64,000 nucleotides of DNA from an uncultured Eubacteriales bacterium (GCA_934546985.1 CAKTEE010000008.1:1-64000); one strand, 5' to 3'; positions 52,470-61,305 are shown, counted from the first letter of the stretch. The notes: generated by a model from the letters alone, not told the origin. Made by a program: numbers and translations.

Positions 52470-53737
52470 CCTGATTCCATTTCCCGCGTTTCTATTTCTG
52501 TAAATCTTTGATATTCACCGCTGAAATTCATTGATACTTTTCCCGTCCTGCCGTATTTGTTTTTATCAAGCACAGCATAAGCAGTTTCCGGTCTTAATGA
52601 CCTGTCATACTTATCCAGCACATAAGGTCTGTGCAGAAGAATAATATAGTCCCCGTCCTGCTCCAGCCCGCCGCTTTCCTTTAAATCTGACATACGCGGT
52701 TCTTCCTTGCCTGCCCTTGTTATTTGTGAAAGCACCATGATATGGCAGTTATAACGCTTTGCAAGGCGTTTAAACTCCTGACTGATATAATCAACCTCTT
52801 CGCGGCGGTCATAAAATCTCTGCGTTGTTCTTACGCACTGCATGAAATCTACAATTACAAGCTGCGGTTTGATTGCCTGAATTGTTTCAGCAATTCCTTC
52901 AATGGTATTCAATTCGTCAACAATCCACGTATTATGCTGTTCAGCAATCTGAGCGGCAATTTGCGAAATACGGCTGTTTTGCTCCTGTGTTATCTTTCTG
53001 TCACTTATCATTCCATAGGATAAATTGCCCATATCAGCAAACAATCGCTCCATAATTTGAGGCACCGACATTTCCAGACTAAAAAACACAGTTTTGTTTT
53101 TAGTAAATATCTGTTTTTTTAGGATATTTAAAGCAAAGGCCGTTTTGCCGGTGCTGGGACGTGCGCCGACATAAGACAAGGTTTTTAATCTTAACCCGCC
53201 CAGCGCATTATCAAGCCTTGACATTCCCGTATAAATTCTATTATTTAAAACCGGTTTGCTGATTTCTTCCAGAAAGTCACATATTTGAATTGTGAGTTGA
53301 TTCTGGGCTATGATACCGGATGCGCGTTTTTCCTCTTCTTCTGCAATTTTTGTAATTTCAGCAAGCGGGTCAGTATTATCGAAGAACAATATATTTTGCA
53401 AACGCTCTAAAATTCTCCGTCTGCGGCTGTCGGCTTTTACTACCCGTATGTACTCTTCATATCCTGCGCAGCTTATAAACGAATCTGCACAGAATACAGC
53501 GGCTTCCCTCAATGATTTGTCTATCCGGTCAATACGTGAAATAACAAGCGGGACATCAATCGGTTTTCCCTCTCGATCCATATCTTTCAGCACTGAAAAG
53601 ATAGCTTTAAACGCCGGATTATAAAAATCATCTTCACTTAACGTTTCCAATGCTCTATGGCATTCATCGGGATAAAGAAGCATACCCCCTACAACACTGC
53701 ATTCAGCATTAGCAACAAGGTTTTCTTCACACGTCAT
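52466..53737 (-). CDS. Replicative DNA helicase, DnaB-like
   Basis: A 423-residue helicase with an N-terminal DnaB_N domain (AECSVVGGMLLYPDECHRAL) and a RecA-like core: Walker A ARPSTGKTAF, Walker B LVIVDFMQ, and the C-terminal DGDYIILLHRP. It unwinds phage DNA with the replisome organizer encoded just upstream (4-bp overlap). Confidence 0.93.
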   Translation of the reverse strand: MTCEENLVANAECSVVGGMLLYPDECHRALETLSEDDFYNPAFKAIFSVLKDMDREGKPIDVPLVISRIDRIDKSLREAAVFCADSFISCAGYEEYIRVVKADSRRRRILERLQNILFFDNTDPLAEITKIAEEEEKRASGIIAQNQLTIQICDFLEEISKPVLNNRIYTGMSRLDNALGGLRLKTLSYVGARPSTGKTAFALNILKKQIFTKNKTVFFSLEMSVPQIMERLFADMGNLSYGMISDRKITQEQNSRISQIAAQIAEQHNTWIVDELNTIEGIAETIQAIKPQLVIVDFMQCVRTTQRFYDRREEVDYISQEFKRLAKRYNCHIMVLSQITRAGKEEPRMSDLKESGGLEQDGDYIILLHRPYVLDKYDRSLRPETAYAVLDKNKYGRTGKVSMNFSGEYQRFTEIETREMESG

Positions 53738-54570
53738 AATTCTTCCAATCCTTCAATTCCATTTGCTTTATTCTGCATAAATAATTCGGATGCCATCCTG
53801 TTGTTGGATTTACAGTAGTCCTGATAAGTGGCAATACCCTCTGCACAAAGATTTTCCATTATCTTTGCAAAGTAAGGAGCCGGCTGTTTTTTCCCATAAC
53901 ATTTTTTCAGAACTTCCATAACAAGTCTCTCATCCATGCCTGTGCTGATACGAAATACAATTTCACTGGATAAAGCGCCGGATAATGGACTTCCGAACGT
54001 TTGCTCATAAAATTCAGCACAGGCGCGTATACTTTCCTTTACTTTACTTTTATTTACTTTACTTTCCTTTGTGTCATAATTCTCGGAATTATAGTTATTT
54101 TTCTTGGAATTATTGTTGTTTTTCTCGGAAAAATCCGCGTTTTGGTGCACTTTAATAAAGCTTAGGGTATCTTCTTTTGATAAAACCCAAAACTTTTCAA
54201 TAACCGGAATAGGATTTTTGGAACCGCGGCTCTTTACGGCTTCCTGAAACCTTTCCTGTATGCCTTTGGACGTCAGGATCTTGTCCGCCTTGAAAAGTGT
54301 ATCGTTAAACAGTGACCGTCCAAGGAAGAAGCTCAACATCAGTCCTATTTTCTCTGTACTCATATTCAGGTCATCGGCTATTATGTATAACATGTCATCA
54401 TCAAAATATAAATAGTAGCCTTCCGTCCTGTATATCTCGCAAAGCAGGTATTGATATAAAACAATACCATCTGCACCAAACTGGGACTTTACAGCCCTGA
54501 TTTTTTTGTCTGTAAAAAAATCAACATCAAAAGGAAAGTAAGAGAGGCCTTTTCTTCTTTGCCTGCCCAA
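53734..54570 (-). CDS. Replisome organizer (DUF4373/DnaD-like)
   Basis: A 278-residue protein with an N-terminal winged-helix Lin1244/Lin1753-type domain (GLSYFPFDVDFFTDKKIR), a low-complexity Asn/Lys/Ser linker (about 147-170) and a C-terminal DnaD-like domain (FYEQTFGSPLS, then YFAKIMENL and YCKSNN). It likely binds the origin and loads the DnaB helicase. Confidence 0.82.
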   Translation of the reverse strand: MGRQRRKGLSYFPFDVDFFTDKKIRAVKSQFGADGIVLYQYLLCEIYRTEGYYLYFDDDMLYIIADDLNMSTEKIGLMLSFFLGRSLFNDTLFKADKILTSKGIQERFQEAVKSRGSKNPIPVIEKFWVLSKEDTLSFIKVHQNADFSEKNNNNSKKNNYNSENYDTKESKVNKSKVKESIRACAEFYEQTFGSPLSGALSSEIVFRISTGMDERLVMEVLKKCYGKKQPAPYFAKIMENLCAEGIATYQDYCKSNNRMASELFMQNKANGIEGLEEL

Positions 54571-54591
54571 TTACTTCACCCCGCCATTAAA

Positions 54592-55026
54592 TCAAAACGG
54601 CAGATCGTCATCGCCGGAGATTTCTTCAAAATCGCTGCCGCCTGCATTAGAGTAGTAACCCGAATTTGCACCGGAACCGCCGTTATTCGCCGCAGAATTG
54701 TCTCTGTCTGATTTCCCGCCGCAGAAGCTGATATTTCGCGCCACGATTTCAAAAGTCTTTCGGCGCACACCTTCCTTCTCATAACTGCCGGTCTGAATCG
54801 AACCCTCCACTGCAATCATAGAACCCTTGCGGAAATACTTTGATACAAATTCAGCGGTATTGCGCCAGCAGACAACATCAATAAAATCTGTCTGGCGTTC
54901 TGTTCCCGCTTTTTGATAAGAACGGTCAACTGCAACGGTAAAACGTGTAACGGAAATTCCCTGCGGCGTTTGCCGGAGTTCCGGGTCGGCAGTAAGCCGA
55001 CCCATGATAATTGCTGTATTAAGCAT
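54592..55026 (-). CDS. ssb: Single-stranded DNA-binding protein
   Basis: A 144-residue SSB: MLNTAIIMGRLTADPELR, TDFIDVVCW, KGSMIAVEGSIQTGSYE, a Gly/Ser-rich linker and the acidic tip DDDLPF that binds partner proteins. It overlaps recT by 8 bp. Confidence 0.96.
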   Translation of the reverse strand: MLNTAIIMGRLTADPELRQTPQGISVTRFTVAVDRSYQKAGTERQTDFIDVVCWRNTAEFVSKYFRKGSMIAVEGSIQTGSYEKEGVRRKTFEIVARNISFCGGKSDRDNSAANNGGSGANSGYYSNAGGSDFEEISGDDDLPF

Positions 55027-55864
55027 TTACTTCGCCCTCTGTTTCTGTTTTTTCAAGGACTTCCCCGGTCTCTGTATCTACATCAACATAATCTGTTTCA
55101 ATGTAATCATCGCTAATCAGGGACATATCATCACTGATGTCATTTTTTACTGTACCGTCCTGAGAAATCGCTCTGGAAAATTCCGATTTCAGAGGTGCAT
55201 ATTTCAGCACTTTTTTGATTACTGTTTTCTTAGCCATTTCTTCAAAATTGGTAGTCCATGGAGAATAAGACGATTTCGCAGACTGAGAATAACGATTTGC
55301 ATGCGCTCTGACATCATCCATACTCATGACTTCAAAACCATACCCGCCGTTTACCATACGGAATACCGCATAAACCCACTGCGCTGTCCCTTTATCTTTC
55401 AGGGCCGGTTTATGTTTCAGCCTGTTTTCAAGACCGAACTCGAAATCGAATTCATCATTTTCATAAACCACATGGGCTTCTATATTTTTAATTTCGCCGC
55501 TGCGGTATGCCAAATCCAAAAGCCCTTTATAGCCAATCTGGAACTGACATTCCATTTTCCCTTCCCTGTTGTTCTTGTAAGGAATAAGGTATGCCTGCCC
55601 CAGCGGGGTATTCGGTTCCAATCCTAACTGTGCGGCATTCATCAGCGCACCCAAAAAACTTGCGGGAGTACATTGCGCCAACTGCGGTGTACTGCTCACA
55701 GCCGATAATGCAATCCGGGTAAAACGTTCCGGTGTCATCACTTTCGGAAGAGCCTTTTTAATTTCTCCCTCCATACTCTGAATATAGTCTTTAATTGTTT
55801 TGGGCTTCTTCTGTATACCCGTCTGGGCATTTTTGATTTCAATTGCGTTTGGTTTAGCAGCCAT
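55019..55864 (-). CDS. recT: RecT family recombinase
   Basis: A 281-residue single-strand annealing protein: LAQCTPASFLGALMNAAQLGLEPNTPLGQAYLIP and FQIGYKGLLDLAYRSG are diagnostic. It pairs with the YqaJ exonuclease encoded just upstream. ATG 55864 follows AAAGGAG. Confidence 0.95.
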   Translation of the reverse strand: MAAKPNAIEIKNAQTGIQKKPKTIKDYIQSMEGEIKKALPKVMTPERFTRIALSAVSSTPQLAQCTPASFLGALMNAAQLGLEPNTPLGQAYLIPYKNNREGKMECQFQIGYKGLLDLAYRSGEIKNIEAHVVYENDEFDFEFGLENRLKHKPALKDKGTAQWVYAVFRMVNGGYGFEVMSMDDVRAHANRYSQSAKSSYSPWTTNFEEMAKKTVIKKVLKYAPLKSEFSRAISQDGTVKNDISDDMSLISDDYIETDYVDVDTETGEVLEKTETEGEVNA

Positions 55865-56801
55865 TCTGATCAATCTCCTTTATGTAAAATTTTCGTTCCA
55901 TGCTTTCCTTCGCGTATTGCTTATACAAATCGGGAAAGTCAGCTTTAAACGCCTTAGTATCAAATCTGGTTTTATGTTCCGGTTTCCATGCGGCGCAATA
56001 GCCTTCCATTTCCGCATCAGAAGCGTTCCCTATGATTTTTTTCATATTCTGGGCAATGCTGTCGGCTTCTTTCTGAAGTTCCTTTATTTCGGATTTCAAT
56101 TCCAGATACCGCTGCGCCTGTTTTTCTTCACCAAACATTGTTATGGTTCCACCGTCAGAATCAGGATAAATATTTTTCAGCATATCATTTTCTTTTTCAG
56201 TACCATAGCAGTCAGGTTCTGCATGCGGGATAACAAAAGTGTTCCAAAAGTATTCTTCCTGAGCAATAAGCTGTTCGATAAAATCTTCATCCCGGTCAAT
56301 TTCAAAAACATGGAATGCCTTCCCCATCACCAAAATAGCAAGATACCATTTTTCATATCCTGTCACTGCCATATAGTGCATACACTGGGTATAATACTGC
56401 GGCGGGACGTCCCCAATATCGAATTTCGTACGGTTTAAAGCAGAAGCCGTCTTGCATTCCAGCCCCGCTTTTTCCCCAATAACCAGACGGTCTACATTTG
56501 CAAGCATAAAATCATGTTCAGGATGCTGTAATATGTAATTCATTTTTCTTGTCCGCTTGCCTTCCTGCTGTGCAAAACGGTCTGCAACATACTGTTCAAG
56601 GTCCCTGCCGATTCTCATTGCCTCATTGTCTTCATCGGCATTTGACAGCCCGACCTTATCGCAGTAAACAGTAAACGGAGTTGCATAAGGGTTAAACCCT
56701 AAAATTGCACCCGCATCACTGCCGCCTATTCCTCCGCGGCGATACATCAGCCATTCTTCATGAGATAAATTTTCCGTGGATATCAGCTTTTTACACTTCA
56801 T
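55854..56801 (-). CDS. YqaJ-type phage exonuclease
   Basis: A 315-residue PD-(D/E)XK nuclease: WLMYRRGGIGGSDAGAILGFNPY, then AGLECKTASA (ExK catalytic) and YYTQCMHYMAVTG. It degrades one strand at double-strand ends to feed RecT. The start at 56801 follows AGGTG. Confidence 0.93.
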   Translation of the reverse strand: MKCKKLISTENLSHEEWLMYRRGGIGGSDAGAILGFNPYATPFTVYCDKVGLSNADEDNEAMRIGRDLEQYVADRFAQQEGKRTRKMNYILQHPEHDFMLANVDRLVIGEKAGLECKTASALNRTKFDIGDVPPQYYTQCMHYMAVTGYEKWYLAILVMGKAFHVFEIDRDEDFIEQLIAQEEYFWNTFVIPHAEPDCYGTEKENDMLKNIYPDSDGGTITMFGEEKQAQRYLELKSEIKELQKEADSIAQNMKKIIGNASDAEMEGYCAAWKPEHKTRFDTKAFKADFPDLYKQYAKESMERKFYIKEIDQNGC

Positions 56802-56994
56802 TACCATTCACCTTTATCCAACTGCCGGAGAAAAACCACTCCTCCAGCATCTCTGTAAATTCATTCCGGCATGGTGCAGGAACTGATGAGTTGCTCAATG
56901 AGATGCCGCACTGCGCCATTGCATAAGCCAAAGCATCTGATTTAGGGATGATTTTCCCGCATTCGGACCCGATGCCCTGATAATATTCATCCAT
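56791..56994 (-). CDS. Hypothetical phage protein
   Basis: A 67-residue protein (MDEYYQGIGSECGKIIP) with a Cys-containing middle. Overlaps both neighbours; start placed at ATG 56994, eight bases before the upstream stop. Unknown function. Confidence 0.6.
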   Translation of the reverse strand: MDEYYQGIGSECGKIIPKSDALAYAMAQCGISLSNSSVPAPCRNEFTEMLEEWFFSGSWIKVNGNEV

Positions 56995-57268
56995 TCTCAA
57001 ACACCCCTTTGACATTTGACACAGCAGGTGTTAAAATAAATGTGGCTTGATTTTCTTTTTTCCCGCGTTTCGGTTGCCGCCGTGCGCGGGCTTTTCTTTT
57101 TTCTCTGGAAAGGCAGTCATCGGCAAACTCACAATCCCGAAGTTTCTCTTTATACAATTTTGATATGTATGCGGCAGCGTCAATCTCTTCCGTATTTAGC
57201 TGCTTCCGATTAACAAGGTCGCAAAATTTGTTAACGGCTTCCTTTAATGCCCATATATTTACTTCCAT
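56987..57268 (-). CDS. Hypothetical phage protein, basic
   Basis: A 93-residue protein with a helical start (WALKEAVNKFCDLVN) and a strongly basic stretch (REKRKARARRQPKRGKK), possibly nucleic-acid binding. AAAGGTG precedes ATG 57268. Confidence 0.65.
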   Translation of the reverse strand: MEVNIWALKEAVNKFCDLVNRKQLNTEEIDAAAYISKLYKEKLRDCEFADDCLSREKRKARARRQPKRGKKENQATFILTPAVSNVKGVFENG

Positions 57269-57332
57269 AAAAAACAATCACCTTTTTCTATACAGCCGCC
57301 CGAAATTAAGGGCGGCTTATATCAATTACAAA

Positions 57333-58052
57333 TTACATCATCACAATGATTTTTCCAGCTTCAATTAAGTCCTTTAACGCAGTTTCTAAATAGGTCATAA
57401 TGTTGCGCTTAGCTTCTAATTTCCACACGCCGCCGTCCGCTTCAAATAAACCAATCTCCCCGTTTTCATTCACTCTAATGAGAAATTCACTGGATGGCTG
57501 GGAAACTTCTAAAAATGTGCGGAAGGGAATCAATTCAACTTTCGGCTTCACCTGTACTTTTGCATTAAGAGCAATCCCCTGCCGCGCTTCTACGGTTTGT
57601 GTAACACCGTTATCAGTGCTTGATACATTATTTTCGTTTGTCATTTTGGATAATAAATCAAGCAGATAACCTGTTCCTTCATTAGGGATAAATAGGCTGC
57701 GCAATTCGATAAGCAGCGTTTCACGATCTCTCCATCCCTTTTTTATTCCGGGGACATCCGCACGGGCAGAATACAAATGATTCCGAGAAAAATCTTCTAA
57801 ATAAGAAGTCATAACATTTACATGGTCAAAGTCATCAACTTGGATAAAAATGGTGGTTGAAAATTTATGTAATTCATCCCTTACAATTTTGCAGATACTG
57901 TCCAGACCGTTTAATTTGATTGACTCCGGCCTGTCAACATGAGGCGGCACTCTTCTAAGATTTCCATCCGTATACGTCTGCCCGTTGATTTGGAAGGTTT
58001 CTGCCTTCGCCAATGAAATAATTTCCTGTACAAATTTTTGAAGCATGTCCAT
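57333..58052 (-). CDS. Conserved phage protein of unknown function
   Basis: A 239-residue soluble protein: helical start, a TFQINGQTYTDGNLRRVPPHVDRPESIKL-like segment (INGQTYTDGNLRRVPP) and a C-terminal EFLIRVNENGEIGLFEADGGVW. It lies at the start of the recombination module with the next gene, and both are probably co-expressed. No motif recognised. Confidence 0.65.
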   Translation of the reverse strand: MDMLQKFVQEIISLAKAETFQINGQTYTDGNLRRVPPHVDRPESIKLNGLDSICKIVRDELHKFSTTIFIQVDDFDHVNVMTSYLEDFSRNHLYSARADVPGIKKGWRDRETLLIELRSLFIPNEGTGYLLDLLSKMTNENNVSSTDNGVTQTVEARQGIALNAKVQVKPKVELIPFRTFLEVSQPSSEFLIRVNENGEIGLFEADGGVWKLEAKRNIMTYLETALKDLIEAGKIIVMM

Positions 58053-58058
58053 TCTCCT

Positions 58059-58427
58059 TTATGCTTTAGCAAATTTTAATATTTTAGGAACTTCCTGTTC
58101 CTGAGAATCAAAATTCATTTGTCCCGGAACCTGCGGCACCATTTCAGCAATCAGCAATTCTCCATGGCCATCAGCAGTTACACACAAAGATGTTTTAATC
58201 GGATTGGTTGGAGCAATTTGAGATTTTGCCGTTGCATTAACTTGTATGGTTTGTCTGAGGTCATCCGGTATCATTTCAAGTGTAATTGTAATTTTACGCT
58301 TTGCGGTAGCCTTAGTGTTAACGTCAAGAATGTTGTCAATTACTCTCGCTACCTCGTAATCACAGCGTTCCTCAATAGCACCTCTGGCCATTTGCAGAAT
58401 ACTTTTCTTATTTAATTTTCCTTCCAC
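58059..58427 (-). CDS. Conserved phage protein of unknown function
   Basis: A 122-residue protein: a helical start (KSILQMARGAIEERCDYEVARVI), a beta segment KRKITITLEMIPDD, and a C-terminus rich in Gln/Pro. It is often paired with the previous gene type in early regions of Firmicute phages. Confidence 0.6.
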   Translation of the reverse strand: MEGKLNKKSILQMARGAIEERCDYEVARVIDNILDVNTKATAKRKITITLEMIPDDLRQTIQVNATAKSQIAPTNPIKTSLCVTADGHGELLIAEMVPQVPGQMNFDSQEQEVPKILKFAKA

Positions 58428-58465
58428 TTGTAAAGCCGCCTTTCATTTGATATACTTAATATGTA

Positions 58466-58636
58466 TTACTTTTCCTTCCGCTCAACTGAGGTTGCCGCCT
58501 CGTTGGGCGATTTTTTATTGCCGTGAATCCATATGTATTCGAGATAATCAACACGGCGCCATAAATCCCTGATAGTCATGGCGGCGATAATCAGCCCCAC
58601 TGCCACCAGCACTACTGCCGACACGGTATCATACAT
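58466..58636 (-). CDS. Small membrane protein
   Basis: A 56-residue frame with an N-terminal membrane segment (VSAVVLVAVGLIIAAM) followed by a basic/acidic tail. Its ATG overlaps the stop of the next small gene (TGATG). Unknown role; holin-like or exclusion roles are only guesses. Confidence 0.5.
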   Translation of the reverse strand: MYDTVSAVVLVAVGLIIAAMTIRDLWRRVDYLEYIWIHGNKKSPNEAATSVERKEK

Positions 58637-58761
58637 CACTTTTTCCTCATTCTTATTTTTCTGATGATTTTATCTTCCCAGCGGATAAGCTTGTCCTCGT
58701 TGAGCAAACCAACAAAGATTACCGCTATTACGGCAAGCTCAATTGCTGACCGGATGAACAT
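58636..58761 (-). CDS. Small membrane protein
   Basis: A 41-residue frame with one membrane segment (AIELAVIAVIFVGLL) and a basic C-terminus (IIRKIRMRKK). GGAG precedes ATG 58761; coupled to the next small membrane gene. Confidence 0.5.
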   Translation of the reverse strand: MFIRSAIELAVIAVIFVGLLNEDKLIRWEDKIIRKIRMRKK

Positions 58762-58766
58762 GGTTA

Positions 58767-58958
58767 TCATCTCCTTACCCGTTTTAGGTTGAAATTATAG
58801 TGCCAGACATTTTCTCCGTTGATGGTACAAAGGCTTGTCCTTTTCTTAGCGGTTATACGTAAAATCTTTTCCACGCATTCGTCCTTCCTGCCCTCGAAGA
58901 CAACAAATCTGGCTTTAGTAATCTTGTGCGTTGCTACGACCTGATATATTTTTCCCAA
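58767..58958 (-). CDS. Hypothetical small basic protein
   Basis: About 63 residues, LGKIYQVVATHKITKARFVV, with a basic end (LKRVRR). TTG 58958 follows GGAGG at good spacing, while an earlier GTG overlaps the site. Unknown function. Confidence 0.55.
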   Translation of the reverse strand: MGKIYQVVATHKITKARFVVFEGRKDECVEKILRITAKKRTSLCTINGENVWHYNFNLKRVRR

Positions 58959-59065
58959 TATAACCACCTCCAGATTAGTTTTCCATCATTCCTGTGGTTT
59001 AACCAATCCTGCATATCATTTTCCAGTTATACCGCACATGGGAACGTGGATAACATCTCATTTTG

Positions 59066-59491
59066 TCACTGCCACCACGATCTTTCTTCCATTACCGTTT
59101 CGGCACCGTCCAGAAAAGACAGTTTGGAAATATCAGCTTCTCTTTTAATTACGGGCACCAAATTTAATTGCGGAAGAACTTTTGTAATTCGTCTATATGC
59201 TCCATTTAATATCCACAAGCGTAATTCATCATAATCTTTATCTGGAAGATACCGCCGTTCAATTACTTCGCCTTTGCCGTAGCCGTTTATGTGGTAAATC
59301 GTACTCATAATGTAATAGGCGCCATTGATTAAAGGTGTAACTAACCTGACATAATCAAGTTTTTTATACGGCGGCAGGTTATCTCCATAGTCAACGTCTC
59401 TAACCTTTTCTTCTCTTCCACTCGGGTACATATGCGAAATTACTACTTTTTCGCCGTTTACAATCTTTATTAAATCTCTGTATTCTTCCAT
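59066..59491 (-). CDS. Hypothetical phage protein
   Basis: A 141-residue protein with a KIVNGEKVVISHMYPSG start and a YHINGYGKGEVIERRYLPD middle. No family recognised. It follows the Cro-like gene in the early operon. Confidence 0.6.
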   Translation of the reverse strand: MEEYRDLIKIVNGEKVVISHMYPSGREEKVRDVDYGDNLPPYKKLDYVRLVTPLINGAYYIMSTIYHINGYGKGEVIERRYLPDKDYDELRLWILNGAYRRITKVLPQLNLVPVIKREADISKLSFLDGAETVMEERSWWQ

Positions 59492-59584
59492 TTAAATCAC
59501 CTCCGTAATTTATATGCTCCGCTGTTTGTCCGGAATTTGTATATTATATTAAAATTGACCTGTTATAAAAATTGTGCTATATTT

Positions 59585-59785
59585 TTAGTAGTTGTCTGTG
59601 TTTTTTCTTAGTTCACGCTGAGAAATCCTGAATAAATCTTCTAACTTATCCCAATGTTTTATTGCGCCTAACTTTGCACCAGATTCTATACACTGATACA
59701 TTCTTAGTGAAATACCAAGATAATTTGCTACGTCTGTTTGACGCATTTTAGCATCAATTCTTGCATTGCGCAGGATTTTTCTCAT
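59585..59785 (-). CDS. Cro-like XRE regulator
   Basis: A 66-residue helix-turn-helix protein: KMRQTDVANYLGISLRMYQCIESG is the HTH. First gene of the leftward early operon and divergent from the repressor at 59883, the usual place of Cro. Confidence 0.82.
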   Translation of the reverse strand: MRKILRNARIDAKMRQTDVANYLGISLRMYQCIESGAKLGAIKHWDKLEDLFRISQRELRKNTDNY

Positions 59786-59811
59786 TTATCACCACCTCTT
59801 TCTTTAATAAC

Positions 59812-59864
59812 GCGAACGTTTGGTTCGCATTAATATTATATCATGTACCAACAGTACGTGTCAA
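59812..59864 (-). promoter_or_regulatory. Early promoter with operator in the immunity switch
   Basis: On the minus strand TTGACA (59864-59859), an 18-bp spacer and TATAAT (59840-59835). Just past the -10 is the inverted repeat GCGAAC-GTTTG-GTTCGC (59812-59828), probably a repressor or Cro operator. Confidence 0.75.
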
Positions 59865-59882
59865 CTGATCAGGAGGAATATT

Positions 59883-60290
59883 ATGACGTTTGGCGAACGA
59901 TTAAAAGAACTGCGAAAATTAACCAAATCTCCGCAAAAAAATATAGCTGAATATTTAGGTATTACAATTAGAGCCTATCAGTTTTATGAAGCAGATCAAA
60001 AAGAACCAAGCATCAACGGATTAAAAAAACTCGCCGATTATTTCAATGTTCCTTTAGATTTTCTTGTCGGACGCGGAGTTTTTGAAAATTGGGGGCAAAT
60101 TTCTTCGCATTGGGATATAGTATCAAATATGATTTGCCTTCAGTTAAGTAAGACATTTCCTCAGTTTACTCAGCAATTTGAGAATATAAAAGAAAATAAA
60201 ATTTATGCTATTCAAATTATTAATATTTTTATAAGTAAAATATTAATTGACGATAATAACAATATTACTGTCTTTTTAGAGAAACCTTGA
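59883..60290 (+). CDS. XRE-family phage repressor
   Basis: A 135-residue protein with an N-terminal HTH (MTFGERLKELRKLTKSPQKN, then IAEYLGITIRAYQFYEADQ) and the typical DYFNVPLDFLVGRG end of the domain. The C-terminal half is helical and lacks a LexA-like peptidase, so it would be inactivated by an antirepressor rather than by self-cleavage. ATG 59883 follows AGGAGG. Confidence 0.85.
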   Translation: MTFGERLKELRKLTKSPQKNIAEYLGITIRAYQFYEADQKEPSINGLKKLADYFNVPLDFLVGRGVFENWGQISSHWDIVSNMICLQLSKTFPQFTQQFENIKENKIYAIQIINIFISKILIDDNNNITVFLEKP

Positions 60291-60303
60291 ATTTGTTCTT
60301 TTC

Positions 60304-60335
60304 CCCCGCTCCTTGGGAGTGGGGCTTTTATTTTT
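60304..60335 (+). terminator. Terminator after the repressor
   Basis: CCCCGCTCC and GGGAGTGGGG with a TT loop, followed by TTTTATTTTT. It overlaps the 3' end of the convergent RHH gene. Confidence 0.8.
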
Positions 60336-60462
60336 GCTGTTGCTTTACCCAATCACGAAGGATTTGAAGAACTAAAGCATTTCTCGTAAATCCTTGGCTA
60401 CTGGATATTTTCTGCAAAGTTTTCTGCAAGTTCTCCGGCACACGAATTGTCATGATTTTCAT
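60328..60462 (-). CDS. Small ribbon-helix-helix protein
   Basis: A 44-residue RHH protein: beta strand IMTIRVPENL, helices QKTLQKISSSQGF and TRNALVLQILRDWV. GGAGG precedes ATG 60462. Its promoter has palindromes in the spacer and after the -10, suggesting autorepression. Confidence 0.75.
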   Translation of the reverse strand: MKIMTIRVPENLQKTLQKISSSQGFTRNALVLQILRDWVKQQQK

Positions 60463-60485
60463 TAGTTTTTCCTCCTTTAGAATTC

Positions 60486-60532
60486 AGTGAATTCACTATT
60501 TGAATTATATCAGGTGAATTCACTGATGTCAA
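60486..60532 (-). promoter_or_regulatory. RHH promoter with two AGTGAATTCACT palindromes
   Basis: On the minus strand TTGACA (60532-60527), a 17-bp spacer and TATAAT (60509-60504). Palindromes at 60486-60497 (AGTGAATTCACT) and 60513-60524 (GGTGAATTCACT) lie downstream of the -10 and in the spacer. Confidence 0.75.
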
Positions 60533-60608
60533 TATGATTCTTGAATTCTTTTTTAATTGATTGTAAAATCAAAGTGAAATCATAAAGAAGTCGTTTGGAG
60601 GTAATCGT

Positions 60609-60800
60609 ATGGCAACAGATAAAAGACAGTTTACACTTCGCATTCAAGACGAAACATACGAGAAAATGAGATATTTAGCTTATGTAGAGCGGCGGTCCAT
60701 TGCGATGGAAATTGAGACAGCCATGCTTGCGTATATTGAGCATTACGAAAAAGAACATGGTCCTATTCAGCTTCCAGCCCCTTCTGAAGAAGAAAAATAA
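60609..60800 (+). CDS. Arc-like ribbon-helix-helix protein
   Basis: A 63-residue RHH protein: KRQFTLRIQDETYEKMRYLA and RRSIAMEIETAMLAYIEHYE. Divergent from the previous RHH gene. GGAGG precedes ATG 60609. Confidence 0.78.
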   Translation: MATDKRQFTLRIQDETYEKMRYLAYVERRSIAMEIETAMLAYIEHYEKEHGPIQLPAPSEEEK

Positions 60801-60897
60801 CTTTTGTATTAAAACTCTGCCCTTCCTCATCCGCTTTTCGCTGAATCTGTTCTTTCAGGTCAGCCGGAAGGCGGATTGTTGTTTGTTCCCGTTCCAT
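60763..60897 (-). CDS. Small Arc-like ribbon-helix-helix protein
   Basis: A 44-residue RHH protein: EQTTIRLPADLKEQIQRKAD and SFNTKVIFLLQKGLEAE. AAAGGAGG precedes ATG 60897. Its 3' end overlaps that of the convergent RHH gene by 38 bp. Confidence 0.68.
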   Translation of the reverse strand: MEREQTTIRLPADLKEQIQRKADEEGQSFNTKVIFLLQKGLEAE

Positions 60898-60939
60898 AAA
60901 TACCTCCTTTCCCCTTTTGAGGATAAAAAACATAAAATT

Positions 60940-61146
60940 TTATACAATTTCGTCGGTTTCAAGCAAGCTTAAAAGTTCGCAGCCAAGCGCGTCGGCAATT
61001 TCCTTACCAAGTGGCAAAGAGGGTGTTTTTGTCCCTCGCTCAATTTGGCAAATCATTGACTGGTCTACGTTTACCGCTTCTGCAAGTTCTTTTTGCGTCA
61101 TGCATGCGGCAATACGCTTTTCTTTAATATTCGCTCCTATACTCAT
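60940..61146 (-). CDS. XRE-family regulator
   Basis: A 68-residue, single-domain HTH protein (MTQKELAEAVNVDQSMICQIERG). AGGAGGTGAG precedes ATG 61146. It is divergent from the next XRE gene; palindromes in between may serve both. Confidence 0.8.
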   Translation of the reverse strand: MSIGANIKEKRIAACMTQKELAEAVNVDQSMICQIERGTKTPSLPLGKEIADALGCELLSLLETDEIV

Positions 61147-61161
61147 TCATCTCACCTCCTG

Positions 61162-61227
61162 ACATTGGTTTTTTTGTCCTTTTGTGTTATACTGTAGCTG
61201 TAATATTTACTATGGTTATATTGTATC
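61162..61227 (+). repeat. Promoter-region direct repeat, copy 1
   Basis: A 66-bp stretch that recurs at 62134-62199 with three differences by eye. It includes GTGTTATACTGTAGCTG and TAATATTTACTATGG, and lies upstream of an XRE gene in both places. Confidence 0.85.
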
Positions 61228-61269
61228 TCTAAACTTAGAGAAAATCAATGTAAAATATCTAAATTTAGA
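61226..61269. promoter_or_regulatory. Paired palindromes TCTCTAA-N2-TTAGAGA and TCTAAATTTAGA
   Basis: The two related palindromes at 61226-61241 and 61258-61269 lie between the duplicated promoter segment and the XRE gene at 61306. They are probable operators. Confidence 0.65.
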
Positions 61270-61305
61270 GATTTTGTTGAAGTGCACAAAGGAGGGTCGC
61301 GAAAT

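Noticed and set aside
55004..56438. Two plus-strand frames of about 210 residues opposite recT and the exonuclease gene
   Set aside because: Phe/Ile-rich antisense translations of well-conserved recombination genes.
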